NCBI GenBank assembly: GCA_008682415.1
Contig: VANK01000003.1
Span: forward strand, 1 to 64,000
DNA length: 64,000 bases
DNA from: Acidobacteria bacterium AB60
Lineage (GTDB): Bacteria > Acidobacteriota > Terriglobia > Terriglobales > Acidobacteriaceae
Reading direction: 5' to 3'
Shown here: positions 16,068-23,677 of the stretch, one piece after another
How positions within the stretch are numbered: position 1 is the first letter of the stretch
Layout of the letters: every line of letters begins with the position of its first letter
Notes under the pieces: generated by a model
Database searches by the model: none
What the model was told of the DNA's origin: nothing
What the model saw: the letters and a program-made list of their open reading frames with translations, nothing else
Translations under genes and position numbers: made by a program

Positions 16068-16088
16068 AATGTTACTTAGCGTAACATT
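16068..16088. promoter_or_regulatory. BlaI-type operator
   Basis: Arms AATGTTAC (16068-16075) and GTAACATT (16081-16088) are a perfect 8-bp inverted repeat with a 5-nt spacer, touching the repressor's start codon. Placement and symmetry fit an autoregulatory operator for the BlaI-type protein; no second copy was noticed in the window. Confidence 0.75.
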
Positions 16089-16235
16089 TGTTCGGGCGGG
16101 CAGGCAAGGGATTTTCGGGCGGAGGCAATTGTGCGTATGCAGTCGAATCTGGCGCGGGGATTTGCACGGCCAGAGGCAGCGGCCGGGCAGTGGCGAGAGC
16201 GCGCGGCCGAGAAACATGCAAGAATGTTGCTAATT

Positions 16236-16251
16236 GTGGAATCGATTCCAC
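16236..16251. promoter_or_regulatory. LacI-family operator-like palindrome
   Basis: The perfect 16-bp palindrome GTGGAATCGATTCCAC contains TGGAATCGATTCCA, which fits the general LacI/CcpA-family pattern TGnAAnCGnTTnCA. It lies 65 nt before the phosphodiesterase/kinase pair. The cognate regulator is not in the window. Confidence 0.65.
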
Positions 16252-16315
16252 CCGGCGTGGCGGCGTGCGCGACCTCTTCGCTCCGGTGCGATAAGCTTCT
16301 TGCGGGGGAATGTTG

Positions 16316-17674
16316 ATGCGATTGGTGAGATGGCTGCAGGGAGTGCTCGCAATCGCGGCGGTATCCGCGGTTCTGAGCGCCCAACAGCCGGCGCTGAATC
16401 CTGCGCTGCCGCTGATTCACATTGATAACGGCTCCAACTCGGCCGCTGCGCAGAAGGCGCACTATCTTGTGCTGGTTTCCCTGGACGGTTTCCGGTGGGA
16501 TTACGCGAAGCGGGATGGAGCGGCGCATCTGCTCGCGCTGGGCAAGCAGGGAGTGTGGGCGCCGCAGGGCATGCTGCCCAGTTTTCCATCGCTGACGTTT
16601 CCCAATCATTTCACCATCGTCACGGGGCTCTATCCCGAGCACCATGGGTTGATTGCCAACAGCTTTTATGACGAGACGAAGAAGGCGCGTTACGCGATCA
16701 GCGATCCGGCGGTGGTAACGGACGGAAGCTGGTACGCGGGGGTGCCGTTGTGGAGTCTAGCCGAGTCGCAGGGGATGCGGACGGCGTGCCTGTTCTGGCC
16801 GGGGTCGGAGGCGGAGATTGGGGGACGCCGTCCGAGCTGGTATGCGCGCTTCGACAACAAGACGCAGGCGACCGAGGAGGTGGAGCAGGCGCGGCTGGAC
16901 GATGCTGTCGCGCTGTTGAAGCTGCCGGAGGGGCAGCGGCCTCACTTCATTACGATCTACTACTCCGAGCCGGATCATGCGGGGCACCAGTACGGTCCGG
17001 ATGCGCCGGAGACCAGGGCGGCGGTGCACAGGATGGATGTCCTGGTAGGCAAGCTGAAGGCGGCGCTTGATGCGACCCAGCTGCCCATCGACCTGGTGGT
17101 GATCAGCGATCATGGGATGGCGAAGACCGAAGGGCCTTGGATCACGCTCGACAAGTTCGCCGATCTTACGGGATTCGAGACGGTTGGCCAGCTCCTGTAC
17201 GGCAAGAGCGAGGAAGACCGTGTCAGGGTCTACAACAAGCTGAAGCAGGCGACGTCGCAGTTTGTGGCCTACCGCCGCAAGGATGTTCCGGCCGGTCTGC
17301 ACTACAACCAGAATGCGCGGGAAGGTGATCCGGTAATCATTGCTACCGGACCGTACGCCATTCGAGCGCACGAACCGGAGGCGGGGAAGGCGGATACTCC
17401 GCCGAAGGCCGGTTCGCATGGATTCGATGTGCAGGCGGTGCCGCAGATGAAGGCGAGCTTCTTCGCAGCGGGCCCTGACATTGTGGCGGGCAAGACGGTG
17501 GCGCCGTTTGAGAATGTGAACCTGTATCCGTGGATGGCGCATATTCTCGGGCTAAGTCCGGCGAAGAATGACGGAAGCCTGAACATTCTGGCGGGCACCT
17601 TGCGGGATAACGGCATGGAAGCGCAGCAAGAAGCTGCCATGACCCCAACGACACCGGAGCCGGTAAAACCATGA
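16316..17674 (+). CDS. Exported type I phosphodiesterase/nucleotide pyrophosphatase
   Basis: ENPP-like, alkaline-phosphatase-superfamily enzyme of 452 residues with a Sec signal peptide (LVRWLQGVLAIAAVSAVLSA). Metal-binding and nucleophile motifs are in order: LVSLDGFRWDY (Asp ligand), PSFPSLTFPNHFTIVTGLYP (nucleophilic Thr of LTFPNH), YYSEPDHAGHQYGP, VISDHGM and SHGFD. It should cleave phosphodiester or pyrophosphate bonds of nucleotides or nucleotide sugars in the periplasm. The ATG at 16316 fits the GGGGG ribosome site better than 16310. Its stop overlaps the next start (ATGA), coupling it to a GlcNAc-kinase-like protein. A LacI-type palindrome lies upstream. Confidence 0.9.
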   Translation: MRLVRWLQGVLAIAAVSAVLSAQQPALNPALPLIHIDNGSNSAAAQKAHYLVLVSLDGFRWDYAKRDGAAHLLALGKQGVWAPQGMLPSFPSLTFPNHFTIVTGLYPEHHGLIANSFYDETKKARYAISDPAVVTDGSWYAGVPLWSLAESQGMRTACLFWPGSEAEIGGRRPSWYARFDNKTQATEEVEQARLDDAVALLKLPEGQRPHFITIYYSEPDHAGHQYGPDAPETRAAVHRMDVLVGKLKAALDATQLPIDLVVISDHGMAKTEGPWITLDKFADLTGFETVGQLLYGKSEEDRVRVYNKLKQATSQFVAYRRKDVPAGLHYNQNAREGDPVIIATGPYAIRAHEPEAGKADTPPKAGSHGFDVQAVPQMKASFFAAGPDIVAGKTVAPFENVNLYPWMAHILGLSPAKNDGSLNILAGTLRDNGMEAQQEAAMTPTTPEPVKP

Positions 17675-18591
17675 GCGCTGTCGTGCTGGGTATCGACGGT
17701 GGGGGGACCCGTACGCGGGCGTCTCTCGTGAACGGAGGAAGCACGCTGGCGTTTGCGGAGAGCGGCTCGATCAAGCGCCTGCGGGTGGGCGCCGCCGTCG
17801 CCGAACAGAACCTGCGCGAGCTGCTTACCGAGATTTACAAGCAGGCGGGCGTGACCGGTGTGCGCGCGGCGTCGGCCGGAGTAGCGAGTGCGACGATGCC
17901 CGGTGTCCCGGAGTGGATCACGGCAGTTTTCGCTGATTTTGGAGTGGAGCGGTCGGAGGTGGTGGGGGACGAGGTGATCGCGCTGGACGCGGCGTTCAAG
18001 GGCGGTCCGGGGATCCTGCAGATTGCGGGCACGGGCACCAACTGTATCGGCCGGGCTCCGGGCGGGGGCAGGGAGAGCGCCGGGGGCTGGAGTTCGCGGC
18101 TGGGGGATGAGGGCTCTGGTTATTGGATCGGCCTTCATGCCATTCGCCGGGCATTGCACTCGTACGACCGGGAGACGCCGACGCGCGTGCTCGAGGTGGT
18201 GGGCGGCATCTGGGGAACGTCCACGATTGATGAACTGGTGAACCTGGGCGACAGCACGCCGGGACCTGATTTTGCGGCACTGGCGCCCGCCATTTGCCAG
18301 CTGGCGGAGGAGGGAGATCCTGTGGCGCTTGACGTCGTGCAACAGGCCGCTACGGACCTGGTCGGGTTCGTGCTGCTGGTGCGCTCCAAGCTGCGGCGCA
18401 AGCACAACCTCACCAAGGAGGTGCCGGTGGCGTGGATCGGCAGCGTAATTGGCAAGTCGCGCCTGGTCCGCGACGGTTTCTATGCGGGACTTCGGGCAGC
18501 GGCGCCGGAGATGCCGATTCTGGATGAGGAAGTGAACGCCATCGAAGGAGCGGTGTGGCGCGCTCAGCGGATGGCGGGGATGTCCGGCTGA
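17671..18591 (+). CDS. BadF/BadG-type ATPase, probable N-acetylglucosamine kinase
   Basis: ASKHA-fold protein of 306 residues. The N-terminal phosphate-binding loop is GIDGGGTRTRAS, and GTGTNCIGR at about residue 115 is the second ATP-binding motif; GDEGSGYWIG matches eukaryotic-type GlcNAc kinases of PF01869. It likely phosphorylates GlcNAc (or a related amino sugar) to the 6-phosphate in the cytoplasm. Its start overlaps the phosphodiesterase stop by 4 nt, so translation is coupled, and nagA converges 4 nt after its stop. The two products would act in sequence. Alternatives are glucosamine kinase or a benzoyl-CoA-reductase-activator-like ATPase, both less likely in this context. Confidence 0.85.
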   Translation: MSAVVLGIDGGGTRTRASLVNGGSTLAFAESGSIKRLRVGAAVAEQNLRELLTEIYKQAGVTGVRAASAGVASATMPGVPEWITAVFADFGVERSEVVGDEVIALDAAFKGGPGILQIAGTGTNCIGRAPGGGRESAGGWSSRLGDEGSGYWIGLHAIRRALHSYDRETPTRVLEVVGGIWGTSTIDELVNLGDSTPGPDFAALAPAICQLAEEGDPVALDVVQQAATDLVGFVLLVRSKLRRKHNLTKEVPVAWIGSVIGKSRLVRDGFYAGLRAAAPEMPILDEEVNAIEGAVWRAQRMAGMSG

Positions 18592-18595
18592 GGGA

Positions 18596-19753
18596 TCAGC
18601 CGGACACGAGGACGCCCCGCTGGACTGAGGCCAGCAGCTTTCCACGGCTGTCGACTGCCACCAGGTTGGCGGGCTGTCCCACGGTCAGCGATCCTGCCTG
18701 TTCGTGGAGCCCGGTCATCGATGCAGCATTGGTGCTGACTGCGCGCAGGCCGTCGTCGACGGTGGCGCCGGTGAAGGCCACCAGGTTCTGCAGCGCGCGG
18801 TCGAGGGTGAGCAGGCTTCCTGCCAGGACCCCGTGCGCTGTGGCGCGGCCATCGGCGACCTTCACCGCGAAACCGCCGAGCTGGTAGGTGCCGTCCGGCA
18901 TCCCGGCGGCGCTAAGGGCGTCGGTGATCAGTATGGCGCGTTGGGGTCCTTTGGCCTTCCACCAGAGGCGCACCATCTCCGGCGCGTTGTGAATGCCGTC
19001 GCAGATCAACTCGGCAAAGAGTTCCTCGGTGGTGAGGACGGTGCCCAGAATGCCGGGCTCGCGGTGATCGAGTGCGCGCATGGCATTGAAGGTGTGGGTT
19101 GCGCTGGTGGCGCCTGCGGCGATTGCGGCGCGGGTCTGGCTTGCGGTGGCATTGGAGTGTCCCACAGAAACCCGCACACCACGCTCTGTGGCATGCCGCG
19201 CCAACTCCAAGGCTCCCGGCAGCTCCGGCGCCAAGGTCATGAGCCGCACTTGACCCTCCGCTGCTTCGAACATGCGATCGAAGACGGAGATATCGGGCGG
19301 CAGCAGGTGGTCCGGCGGATGAACGCCGCGCTTCTCGTGGGAGAGGAACGGCCCTTCCAGGTGGATGCCGACGGGCCACGCCAGCGTGTTGTCCGGACGG
19401 CGGCGGATCAAGCCGGCAAGCCGCTCGACCGCGGCCAGAATCTTGTCCAAGGGCGCCGTGACGGTGGTTGCCAGATACGCTCCGGTGCCGTGTGCTGCGA
19501 GAAAAGCGCCCATCGCCTCCAGGGACTCTTGCGCGGACTCCATGACGTCGTGTCCCGCCGATCCGTGGAAGTGTATGTCGAGGAAGGACGGCGCCAGAAT
19601 GGCTCCGGGGAAATCATGGACCTTCGCTTCGCGGGGAAGCTCGGTATCAGCGCGCGAGCCGATCCGAGTTATCCGGCCGTCTTCCACAAATACGACCGGG
19701 TCGGCGATCACACGCTGCCCTTCCCACAGCCGTTCTGCCGTGTATATCTGCAT
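18596..19753 (-). CDS. nagA: N-acetylglucosamine-6-phosphate deacetylase
   Basis: Removes the acetyl group from GlcNAc-6-phosphate in amino-sugar and cell-wall recycling. The 385-residue amidohydrolase has DIHFHGSAGHD, HLEGPFLS (metal Glu), VGHSNA and THTFNAM (metal His) and the catalytic Asp in ITDALSAAG. The start is the ATG at 19753, where the family N-terminus begins. No ribosome site is visible, but GATAAT lies six bases upstream. It faces a GlcNAc-kinase-like gene, giving a two-step GlcNAc to GlcN-6-P route; no nagB is present. The gene is divergent from the beta-propeller phosphoesterase. Confidence 0.95.
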   Translation of the reverse strand: MQIYTAERLWEGQRVIADPVVFVEDGRITRIGSRADTELPREAKVHDFPGAILAPSFLDIHFHGSAGHDVMESAQESLEAMGAFLAAHGTGAYLATTVTAPLDKILAAVERLAGLIRRRPDNTLAWPVGIHLEGPFLSHEKRGVHPPDHLLPPDISVFDRMFEAAEGQVRLMTLAPELPGALELARHATERGVRVSVGHSNATASQTRAAIAAGATSATHTFNAMRALDHREPGILGTVLTTEELFAELICDGIHNAPEMVRLWWKAKGPQRAILITDALSAAGMPDGTYQLGGFAVKVADGRATAHGVLAGSLLTLDRALQNLVAFTGATVDDGLRAVSTNAASMTGLHEQAGSLTVGQPANLVAVDSRGKLLASVQRGVLVSG

Positions 19754-19759
19754 TTGCTC

Positions 19760-19765
19760 ATTATC
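19760..19765 (-). promoter_or_regulatory. -10 hexamer GATAAT of nagA
   Basis: GATAAT on the minus strand ends 6 nt before the nagA ATG, with no Shine-Dalgarno between. It lies in a 117-nt divergent promoter region shared with the phosphoesterase gene. Confidence 0.45.
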
Positions 19766-19858
19766 GCAGCCGCGTCCCGCCGGCGAACGGAGAGGGCGGA
19801 CGGAGAAAGCGGTGGTCGCAGTCACACCCTTGTAACGCACAGCGAAACCGCAATTTGT

Positions 19859-19864
19859 TAGGGT
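19859..19864 (+). promoter_or_regulatory. Possible -10 hexamer TAGGGT
   Basis: TAGGGT ends 6 nt before the ATG at 19871. It fits TAnnnT but is a weak match; TTGTAA at 19830-19835 is too far away to be a paired -35. Confidence 0.35.
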
Positions 19865-19870
19865 GTTTGC

Positions 19871-22705
19871 ATGACTAATCGGGCTTGGAGTGCCGTTGTC
19901 GTATTGGCGTGGATCGTGGGTGGGAGCGCAGTTGTTGCGCAGGAAACCAACCTGCCCACCAGCAAGCAGCTGTTAGGCGAGATTCCGGGCCACCCACAAC
20001 GCCTGAACAGCCTGCCCAGCACCATGGTGGTATCGCCCGACCATCGCTATATCGTTACGGTCAACGATGGCTATGGGACCTTCGAGTCGAACTACGACCA
20101 ATCCATCGCGGTATATGACACGCAGAGCGGCACTCTTGCCGATTTTCCAGACGACCGGACTCCGGCGCGCAAGGCCAAGCAGACCCTTTACTCCGGTCTG
20201 GCCTTCAGCCGCGACGGCAGCCGCCTCTACGCCAGCATGGGGTCCATCACCGATCCGAATGGCGAAAAGGAGGGCGACACGGGCAATGGGATCGTGGTGT
20301 ACAAGTTCGCCGACGGCAAGGTTTCACCGCAGCGCTTTCTGAAGCTCCCGCTGGAGCAGCTGCGAGCCGGGCAGAAGACGCGGCTGGTCGGCGAGATGGA
20401 TGGCGATAAGGCCATTCCGTTTCCCGCGGACATTGCGCTGGCGCGGATCAAGGGTGTGGATAAGCTTCTGGTTGCCGGAAACCTGTCTGATGATGTGCTG
20501 GTTGTGGATCCTGAAAGCGGCACGATCGACCATCGCTTCGATCTCTCGGTGGGGAATGTCGTCCCGAGCACCTATCCGATCGCCCTTGCGGTTGCGCCCG
20601 ACGGCGCCCGCGCCTTTGTGGCGCTCTGGAACGCTTCGGAGATCGTCGAGCTGAACCTGGCGACCTCGACGGTGGGCCGCAAGCTGACCTTGCTGAAGCC
20701 CACCAATCCGATTGCACCGGGCACGCACCCCTGCGCCTTCTCTTTCGCACCTGATGGCAAGACGCTGTATGTTGCCCTGGCCAACCGCGACGCTGTCGCG
20801 GCGGTAAGCGTGGGCGGGGGAGGATTTGCGGTGAAGGGCTATTTTGATACGCGGCTGCCCGGCCAGAGCTACTTCGGGGCCGAGCCGACCGCGCTGGCGA
20901 CCGATGCCGGGGGCCGGCGCTTGTATGTTGCCAACGCAGCCAGCGACGCGGTGGCCGTTATCGATCCCGCCAAACTGACGAGCAGCGCTTCCAAATCGGG
21001 ATTCGTGGAACCGATCGGCTTTGTACCAACGGAGTGGCTGCCCTTCTCGATGGCGTTTTCGGGCGGGAAGCTCTACCTGGCCACCGCGAAGGGCCATGGC
21101 ACGGGGCCAAACAATATGCCGCAACGACAGGTTCCAGGGACGAGCGGCCATGCGGCTCCGAACACTTACATCGCCACGCTGCTCTATGGCTCCCTTGCTG
21201 TGCTGGATCCCGCGGAGATCGAGCGGAACCTGCCGACCCTCACCCAGACGGTGATGGAGTCGAACCGGATGAAGGCGGCGGCGGAAAAGATCTCTTTCGC
21301 GGGAGCGAAGACCAATCCGATCAAGCACGTGATTTACATCATCAAGGAAAACAGGACGTACGATCAGGTCTTCGGCGACCTGGCCAACGATGGCAAGCGT
21401 GTGGGCAACGGCGACCCGAGCCTGACTATGTACGGTGCGAGCACGACGCCGAACCTGCACAAGCTGGCGCTGCAGTTCGGGGTCCTCGACAACTTTTTCG
21501 ATTCCGGGGAGGTCTCTGGTGACGGCCACGTCTGGTCCAATGCCGCCATCGGCACCGACTACCTGGAGAAGACCTGGCAGCAGGACTATCGCGGCGGCGA
21601 GCGGACCTACGACTTCGAGGGAGCGGTCGCCAATGGGTATCCCCTCCTGCAAAAGATCCCCGATGTCAACGAGCCGGCGAGCGGTTATCTCTGGGGGGAT
21701 CTGGCCGCTCATCACAAGACCTACTACCACTTCGGCGAGTTCATCTCCACCATCTTCTGCACCGATCCGGTGGCAGCGCACATGCCCAGCAATCCGCAAC
21801 AGGGCCCGCTGATGCCGAGCCAGGCATGCGCCAAGAAGTCGATTTTGCCCGGCGAGGGGATTCCCGAGGAGTGGGGAGGTGGCGTAAACAAATGGCCCTG
21901 GCCGATTCCGCGCATGGCGGCGAACACGGCGACCAAGCCAGAGCTTGTGGGCCACTTTGCAACGGAGGCTCCTGACTTCGAGCTCTTCGTTCCCGACCAG
22001 ATTCGCGTGGAGATCTTCCTGCGCCATCTCAAGGGCTGGACCGAGGATCTGGCGAAGGGCAAGGACACCATGCCCAACTTCGTGATGCTGCGCCTGGGTA
22101 ACGACCACACGGCGGGAACGCGTCCGGGGGGGCCCACGCCCAAGGCTTCGGTGGCGGACAACGATCTAGCGGTGGGCCGCGCGGTCGAAGGTATTTCGCA
22201 CTCGCCCTTCTGGGACTCGACTGCCTTTTTCATCCTGGAGGACGATGCGCAGAACGGGGCCGATCACGTGGACGCCCATCGCAGCATCGGCCTGGTCATC
22301 AGCAAATATGCGCCTCATGGGCAGGACGGCGCTCCCTTTGTGGACAGCCGGTTTTACTCGACGGTGAGCTTTGTGCACACCATGGAGACGCTGCTCGGTC
22401 TGCCGCCGATGAACAACAACGACGCGTTCAGTTCCATTGTGGCGCCGCTGTTCACCGGTCCAGGCGATCAGCCCGCGTTTACGGCCGACACCACGAATCG
22501 CGAGAACAACCTGATCTACACGGCGAACCAGAAGAGTGCTCCGGGCGCCCAGGACAGCATGAAGATGGACTTCCGTCACGCGGACCGCGCGGATGCGCGC
22601 AAGCTCAACGTGATCCTGTGGAAGGACGCCATGGGGGATAAGCCGGTCCCGGCCATGATCAAGGCGCGCACGAAGAAGCCGGCGAAGGCCGATGACGACG
22701 ACTAG
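19871..22705 (+). CDS. Exported beta-propeller phosphoesterase
   Basis: A 944-residue protein. A Sec signal peptide (about 1-24, ending VVAQE) is followed by a YVTN/YncE-type beta-propeller to about residue 400, with repeat pieces such as LVVDPESGTI, APDGKTLYVALANRDAVAAV and RRLYVANAASDAVAVIDP. A PF04185 phosphoesterase domain begins at HVIYIIKENRTYDQVFGDL (about 480) and includes DSGEVSGDGHVW, MLRLGNDHTAG and FILEDDAQNGADHVDAH. The tail is Lys/Asp-rich. It probably cleaves phosphoesters outside the cytoplasm, with the propeller binding substrate or surface. This is the second PF04185 enzyme in 13 kb. It has no clear ribosome site. Confidence 0.9.
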   Translation: MTNRAWSAVVVLAWIVGGSAVVAQETNLPTSKQLLGEIPGHPQRLNSLPSTMVVSPDHRYIVTVNDGYGTFESNYDQSIAVYDTQSGTLADFPDDRTPARKAKQTLYSGLAFSRDGSRLYASMGSITDPNGEKEGDTGNGIVVYKFADGKVSPQRFLKLPLEQLRAGQKTRLVGEMDGDKAIPFPADIALARIKGVDKLLVAGNLSDDVLVVDPESGTIDHRFDLSVGNVVPSTYPIALAVAPDGARAFVALWNASEIVELNLATSTVGRKLTLLKPTNPIAPGTHPCAFSFAPDGKTLYVALANRDAVAAVSVGGGGFAVKGYFDTRLPGQSYFGAEPTALATDAGGRRLYVANAASDAVAVIDPAKLTSSASKSGFVEPIGFVPTEWLPFSMAFSGGKLYLATAKGHGTGPNNMPQRQVPGTSGHAAPNTYIATLLYGSLAVLDPAEIERNLPTLTQTVMESNRMKAAAEKISFAGAKTNPIKHVIYIIKENRTYDQVFGDLANDGKRVGNGDPSLTMYGASTTPNLHKLALQFGVLDNFFDSGEVSGDGHVWSNAAIGTDYLEKTWQQDYRGGERTYDFEGAVANGYPLLQKIPDVNEPASGYLWGDLAAHHKTYYHFGEFISTIFCTDPVAAHMPSNPQQGPLMPSQACAKKSILPGEGIPEEWGGGVNKWPWPIPRMAANTATKPELVGHFATEAPDFELFVPDQIRVEIFLRHLKGWTEDLAKGKDTMPNFVMLRLGNDHTAGTRPGGPTPKASVADNDLAVGRAVEGISHSPFWDSTAFFILEDDAQNGADHVDAHRSIGLVISKYAPHGQDGAPFVDSRFYSTVSFVHTMETLLGLPPMNNNDAFSSIVAPLFTGPGDQPAFTADTTNRENNLIYTANQKSAPGAQDSMKMDFRHADRADARKLNVILWKDAMGDKPVPAMIKARTKKPAKADDDD

Positions 22706-22710
22706 GCGGC

Positions 22711-22716
22711 TAGAAT
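22711..22716 (+). promoter_or_regulatory. -10 hexamer TAGAAT of the endonuclease IV gene
   Basis: TAGAAT ends 6 nt before the ATG at 22723, just after the stop of the preceding gene (22705). The promoter therefore overlaps the end of that gene. Confidence 0.6.
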
Positions 22717-22722
22717 CGATGG

Positions 22723-23583
22723 ATGACGAGACGCATCGGCGTCCATCTCGGCACCGCGGGCGGCGTGTCCAATGCCGTTCTGCGGGCCCATGAGATTGGC
22801 GCCAACACCTTCCAGATCTTCTCCTCGAGCCCGCGGATGTGGCGAGCGGCGAAGCTCGATCCTGCGCAATGCAAGCGCATGCGCGAACTGCGGGCGCAGT
22901 ACGATGTCGGTCCACTGGTGATTCATACCAGCTACCTGGTCAATCTCTGCAGCCAGACGGAAGCTGTGCGCCGCAACAGCGTGAGCGCGTTTCGCGGAGA
23001 GATGGAGCGCGCCCTTGGGCTCGGCGCCGAGTATCTTGTGCTGCATCCCGGGTCCTGGAAGGGGCTGACGCGCGACGAGGGGCTCAAACTCGCAGCCGAG
23101 TCCATCGAACGCGCCATCGAGGGGCTTCCGTGGCAGGACGCGGAGTTCACCATTTTGATCGAGAACACCGCCGGGTCGGAGTGCTCGCTGGGCGGCAGTT
23201 TCGACCAGGTGGCGGAGCTTGTGGCGCTGCTGCGCAACCATGCTCCGGTCGCGGTGTGCCTGGATACCTGCCACACGCACGTCTCCGGGTACGACATTGT
23301 CAGCGAGGTCGGCTATGCGGAGACGATGCACCAGATCGCGTCGACGGTGGGGTTTGACTCCGTGCGGGTATGGCACTGCAACGATGCCAAGGCAGCGCGT
23401 GGTTCCAAGCTCGATCGCCACGAGCACATCGGGCAGGGAACCATCGGCAATGAGCTGTTCCGGCGCCTGCTGAACGATCCGCGGTTCATTCATGCGGCAT
23501 TTATTGCCGAGACGCCGGTGGACGACGATGGGAACGAGGAGAGAAACGTGCTGGTCTTGAAGAGCCTGGCTCAGGTCCGGTAG
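22723..23583 (+). CDS. nfo: Deoxyribonuclease IV (AP endonuclease)
   Basis: Endonuclease IV cleaves DNA at abasic sites in base-excision repair using three zinc ions. The 286-residue TIM-barrel protein has the expected ligand motifs: IGVHLGTAGGVSNA, VIHTSYLVNL, YLVLHPGSW, ILIENTAG, CLDTCHTHVSGYDI, WHCNDAKAARGSKLDRHEHIGQG (the last is split here as VWHCNDAKAARG, SKLDRHEHIGQG) and FIAETP near the end. The length is normal for the family. It starts 17 nt after the previous stop, without a ribosome site but with a TAGAAT hexamer six bases upstream. leuS follows. Confidence 0.96.
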   Translation: MTRRIGVHLGTAGGVSNAVLRAHEIGANTFQIFSSSPRMWRAAKLDPAQCKRMRELRAQYDVGPLVIHTSYLVNLCSQTEAVRRNSVSAFRGEMERALGLGAEYLVLHPGSWKGLTRDEGLKLAAESIERAIEGLPWQDAEFTILIENTAGSECSLGGSFDQVAELVALLRNHAPVAVCLDTCHTHVSGYDIVSEVGYAETMHQIASTVGFDSVRVWHCNDAKAARGSKLDRHEHIGQGTIGNELFRRLLNDPRFIHAAFIAETPVDDDGNEERNVLVLKSLAQVR

Positions 23584-23663
23584 CGAGGTTTTCGAGCAAA
23601 GTTCCTCGCCGTGCGGGCCGGAATCGGCGACGGGGCGACGGTGGCACTCGGTTTCTCTCCATT

Positions 23664-23669
23664 TACACT
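23664..23669 (+). promoter_or_regulatory. -10 hexamer TACACT of leuS
   Basis: TACACT ends 8 nt before the leuS ATG, and GGAAGG starts in between, 2 nt from the ATG. The layout resembles mqnA and the HAD phosphatase gene, where a GGAG-like stretch also directly abuts the start codon. Confidence 0.5.
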
Positions 23670-23677
23670 GGAAGGTT

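Noticed and set aside
20324-22108. Minus-strand open frame of about 594 codons
   Set aside because: Fully antisense to the beta-propeller phosphoesterase; no recognisable domain, Arg/Gly/Val-rich.
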